From NCBI GenBank assembly GCA_003231975.1, contig QIKW01000079.1:1-56620 (forward strand): a stretch of DNA of 56,620 nucleotides, written 5' to 3'. A program made the translations under genes and the position numbers. Source of the DNA: Acidimicrobiia bacterium. Lineage in GTDB: Bacteria > Actinomycetota > Acidimicrobiia > Acidimicrobiales > SZUA-35. The notes under the pieces are model-generated. The model did no database searches and was not told the origin of the DNA. It was given only the letters and a program-made list of their open reading frames with translations. Of the stretch, positions 56,072 through 56,620 are shown in pieces. Each line of letters opens with the position of its first letter. Position 1 is the first letter of the stretch.

Positions 56072-56620
56072 CTAGGACCTAGAGCGCACGCCTGGGAGGA
56101 CGCAGAGCATCTCGTACAGCAGGTTGGCTGCCACCAGTGAGGTGTTGCCGGTTGGGTCATAAGCTGGCGCAACCTCAACCAGGTCGGCGCCAACGATGTT
56201 GAGGCCAGCGCAGCCCCGGATGATTTCGATGCCCTGAATCACTGTGAGGCCACCAATCTCAGGTGTTCCGGTGCCTCCGGCAAAAGCTGGATCCAAGCCG
56301 TCAATGTCGAAGCTCAGATAGACCGGGCCGTCGCCTAGCTGTTCCCGTACCTCCGCCATCAGGGGCGTCAGAGACTTGTGCCAGCACTCCTCGGCCTGGA
56401 CCACGCGGAAGCCCTGATCCCGGGACCAGTCGAAATCGTCAGCGGCATAGCCAGTTGCCCGCACCCCTATTTGCACCACCCTGTTTGGGTCAAGCAGGTT
56501 TTCCTCAACCGCCCTTCGGAACGGAGTGCCATGGGTGATTGCCTCGCCAAACATGGAGTCGTTGATGTCGGTGTGGGCATCAACATGAACCAGGCCAACC
56601 GGGCCGTGCTTTTTCTGCAT
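56072..56620 (-). CDS. Agmatinase/arginase-family ureohydrolase (partial)
   Basis: 182 residues visible; the N-terminus lies beyond the window edge. The Mn-binding motifs are present: V-H-V-D-A-H-T-D (about 11-18) and L-S-F-D-I-D-G-L-D-P, followed by A-G-G-T-G-T-P-E-I-G-G-L-T. The usual first metal motif (G-G-D-H-S) is missing because it is upstream. Agmatinase converts agmatine to putrescine and urea; guanidinobutyrase or proclavaminate amidinohydrolase are alternatives. Confidence 0.9.
   Translation of the reverse strand: MQKKHGPVGLVHVDAHTDINDSMFGEAITHGTPFRRAVEENLLDPNRVVQIGVRATGYAADDFDWSRDQGFRVVQAEECWHKSLTPLMAEVREQLGDGPVYLSFDIDGLDPAFAGGTGTPEIGGLTVIQGIEIIRGCAGLNIVGADLVEVAPAYDPTGNTSLVAANLLYEMLCVLPGVRSRS

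Noticed and set aside
55084-56082. 332-residue plus-strand open frame
   Set aside because: It runs antisense to the selenoprotein and SRPBCC genes and translates the repeats; amino-acid composition is implausible.
1-56620. tRNA, rRNA, prophage or integrated-element genes
   Set aside because: I saw no cloverleaf-like GC-rich arms with TTC motifs in the gaps, no integrase, transposase or phage structural genes. A covariance-model scan would be needed to exclude small RNAs.

Overview
The window looks like a chromosomal segment of a high-GC actinobacterium, most plausibly class Acidimicrobiia. Evidence: a mycothiol S-conjugate amidase (Mca), an F420-type LLM oxidoreductase, a mycobacterial-style mutasome (imuA'-imuB, dnaE2) under LexA boxes, many lipoproteins with Thr/Ser/Pro linkers, and frequent GTG/TTG starts. 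The class assignment is inference. There is no rRNA, tRNA, IS element, prophage or CRISPR array that I can see. About 53 protein genes are supported; the last (agmatinase-like) runs off the right edge.

Layout. 1-12.4 kb: a Cys-rich lipoprotein, a small membrane protein and an Nfu_N protein; then imuA'-imuB, an MFS permease, an ADH/MarR pair, two Septum_form-domain proteins around a block of intergenic palindromic repeats, and dnaE2. imuA' and dnaE2 each begin a few bases after a LexA palindrome in what look like leaderless promoters. 12.4-17.3 kb: two more lipoproteins that share a C-terminal two-Cys domain with the first gene of the window, then typA, a Nudix hydrolase and an exported unknown. 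17.9-25.5 kb: first exopolysaccharide locus, with two paralogous initiating phosphosugar transferases, GDP-L-fucose synthase, and a translationally coupled fnlA-fnlB-fnlC-wbuB-like set for UDP-N-acetyl-L-fucosamine and its transfer. 25.5-28.9 kb: SET-domain protein, PEBP lipoprotein, O-antigen ligase/polymerase and a Wzz-like protein. 29-32.4 kb: an MgtE/SLC41-like permease with a tandem PhoU/TrkA-C regulator, and a methyltransferase. 32.5-34.1 kb: NfeD and SPFH pair. 34.2-41 kb: a coupled run mca, SCP2-like, fatty-acid hydroxylase, then a Wzy-like polymerase, two GT4 glycosyltransferases and a sulfotransferase. 41.2-53.3 kb: galE, a ChbG-like protein, a thermonuclease lipoprotein, nitrilase, phosphoesterase lipoprotein, LLM oxidoreductase, HerA-like ATPase, an Rv0909-like antitoxin homologue, a zincin, a uracil/mismatch glycosylase, PAP2, a crotonase and an excisionase-type HTH protein.

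The most notable item is at 54278-55219 on the minus strand. Two consecutive open frames in the same reading frame are separated by a single TGA at 54709-54707, and together they read as one 313-residue protein of the glycine/sarcosine/betaine reductase selenoprotein B family, with the TGA at the redox position (U-P-V-C). Twenty-one bases after the TGA lies a stem-loop with a GGUCU apical loop, closely resembling the E. coli fdhF SECIS loop. I read this as a selenocysteine-encoding gene, not a pseudogene. It is translationally coupled to an upstream SRPBCC gene.

Three intergenic regions (1-109, 7547-7997, 55654-56071) share a family of short palindromes and direct repeats. The 17335-17885 gap upstream of the polysaccharide locus holds no convincing gene.
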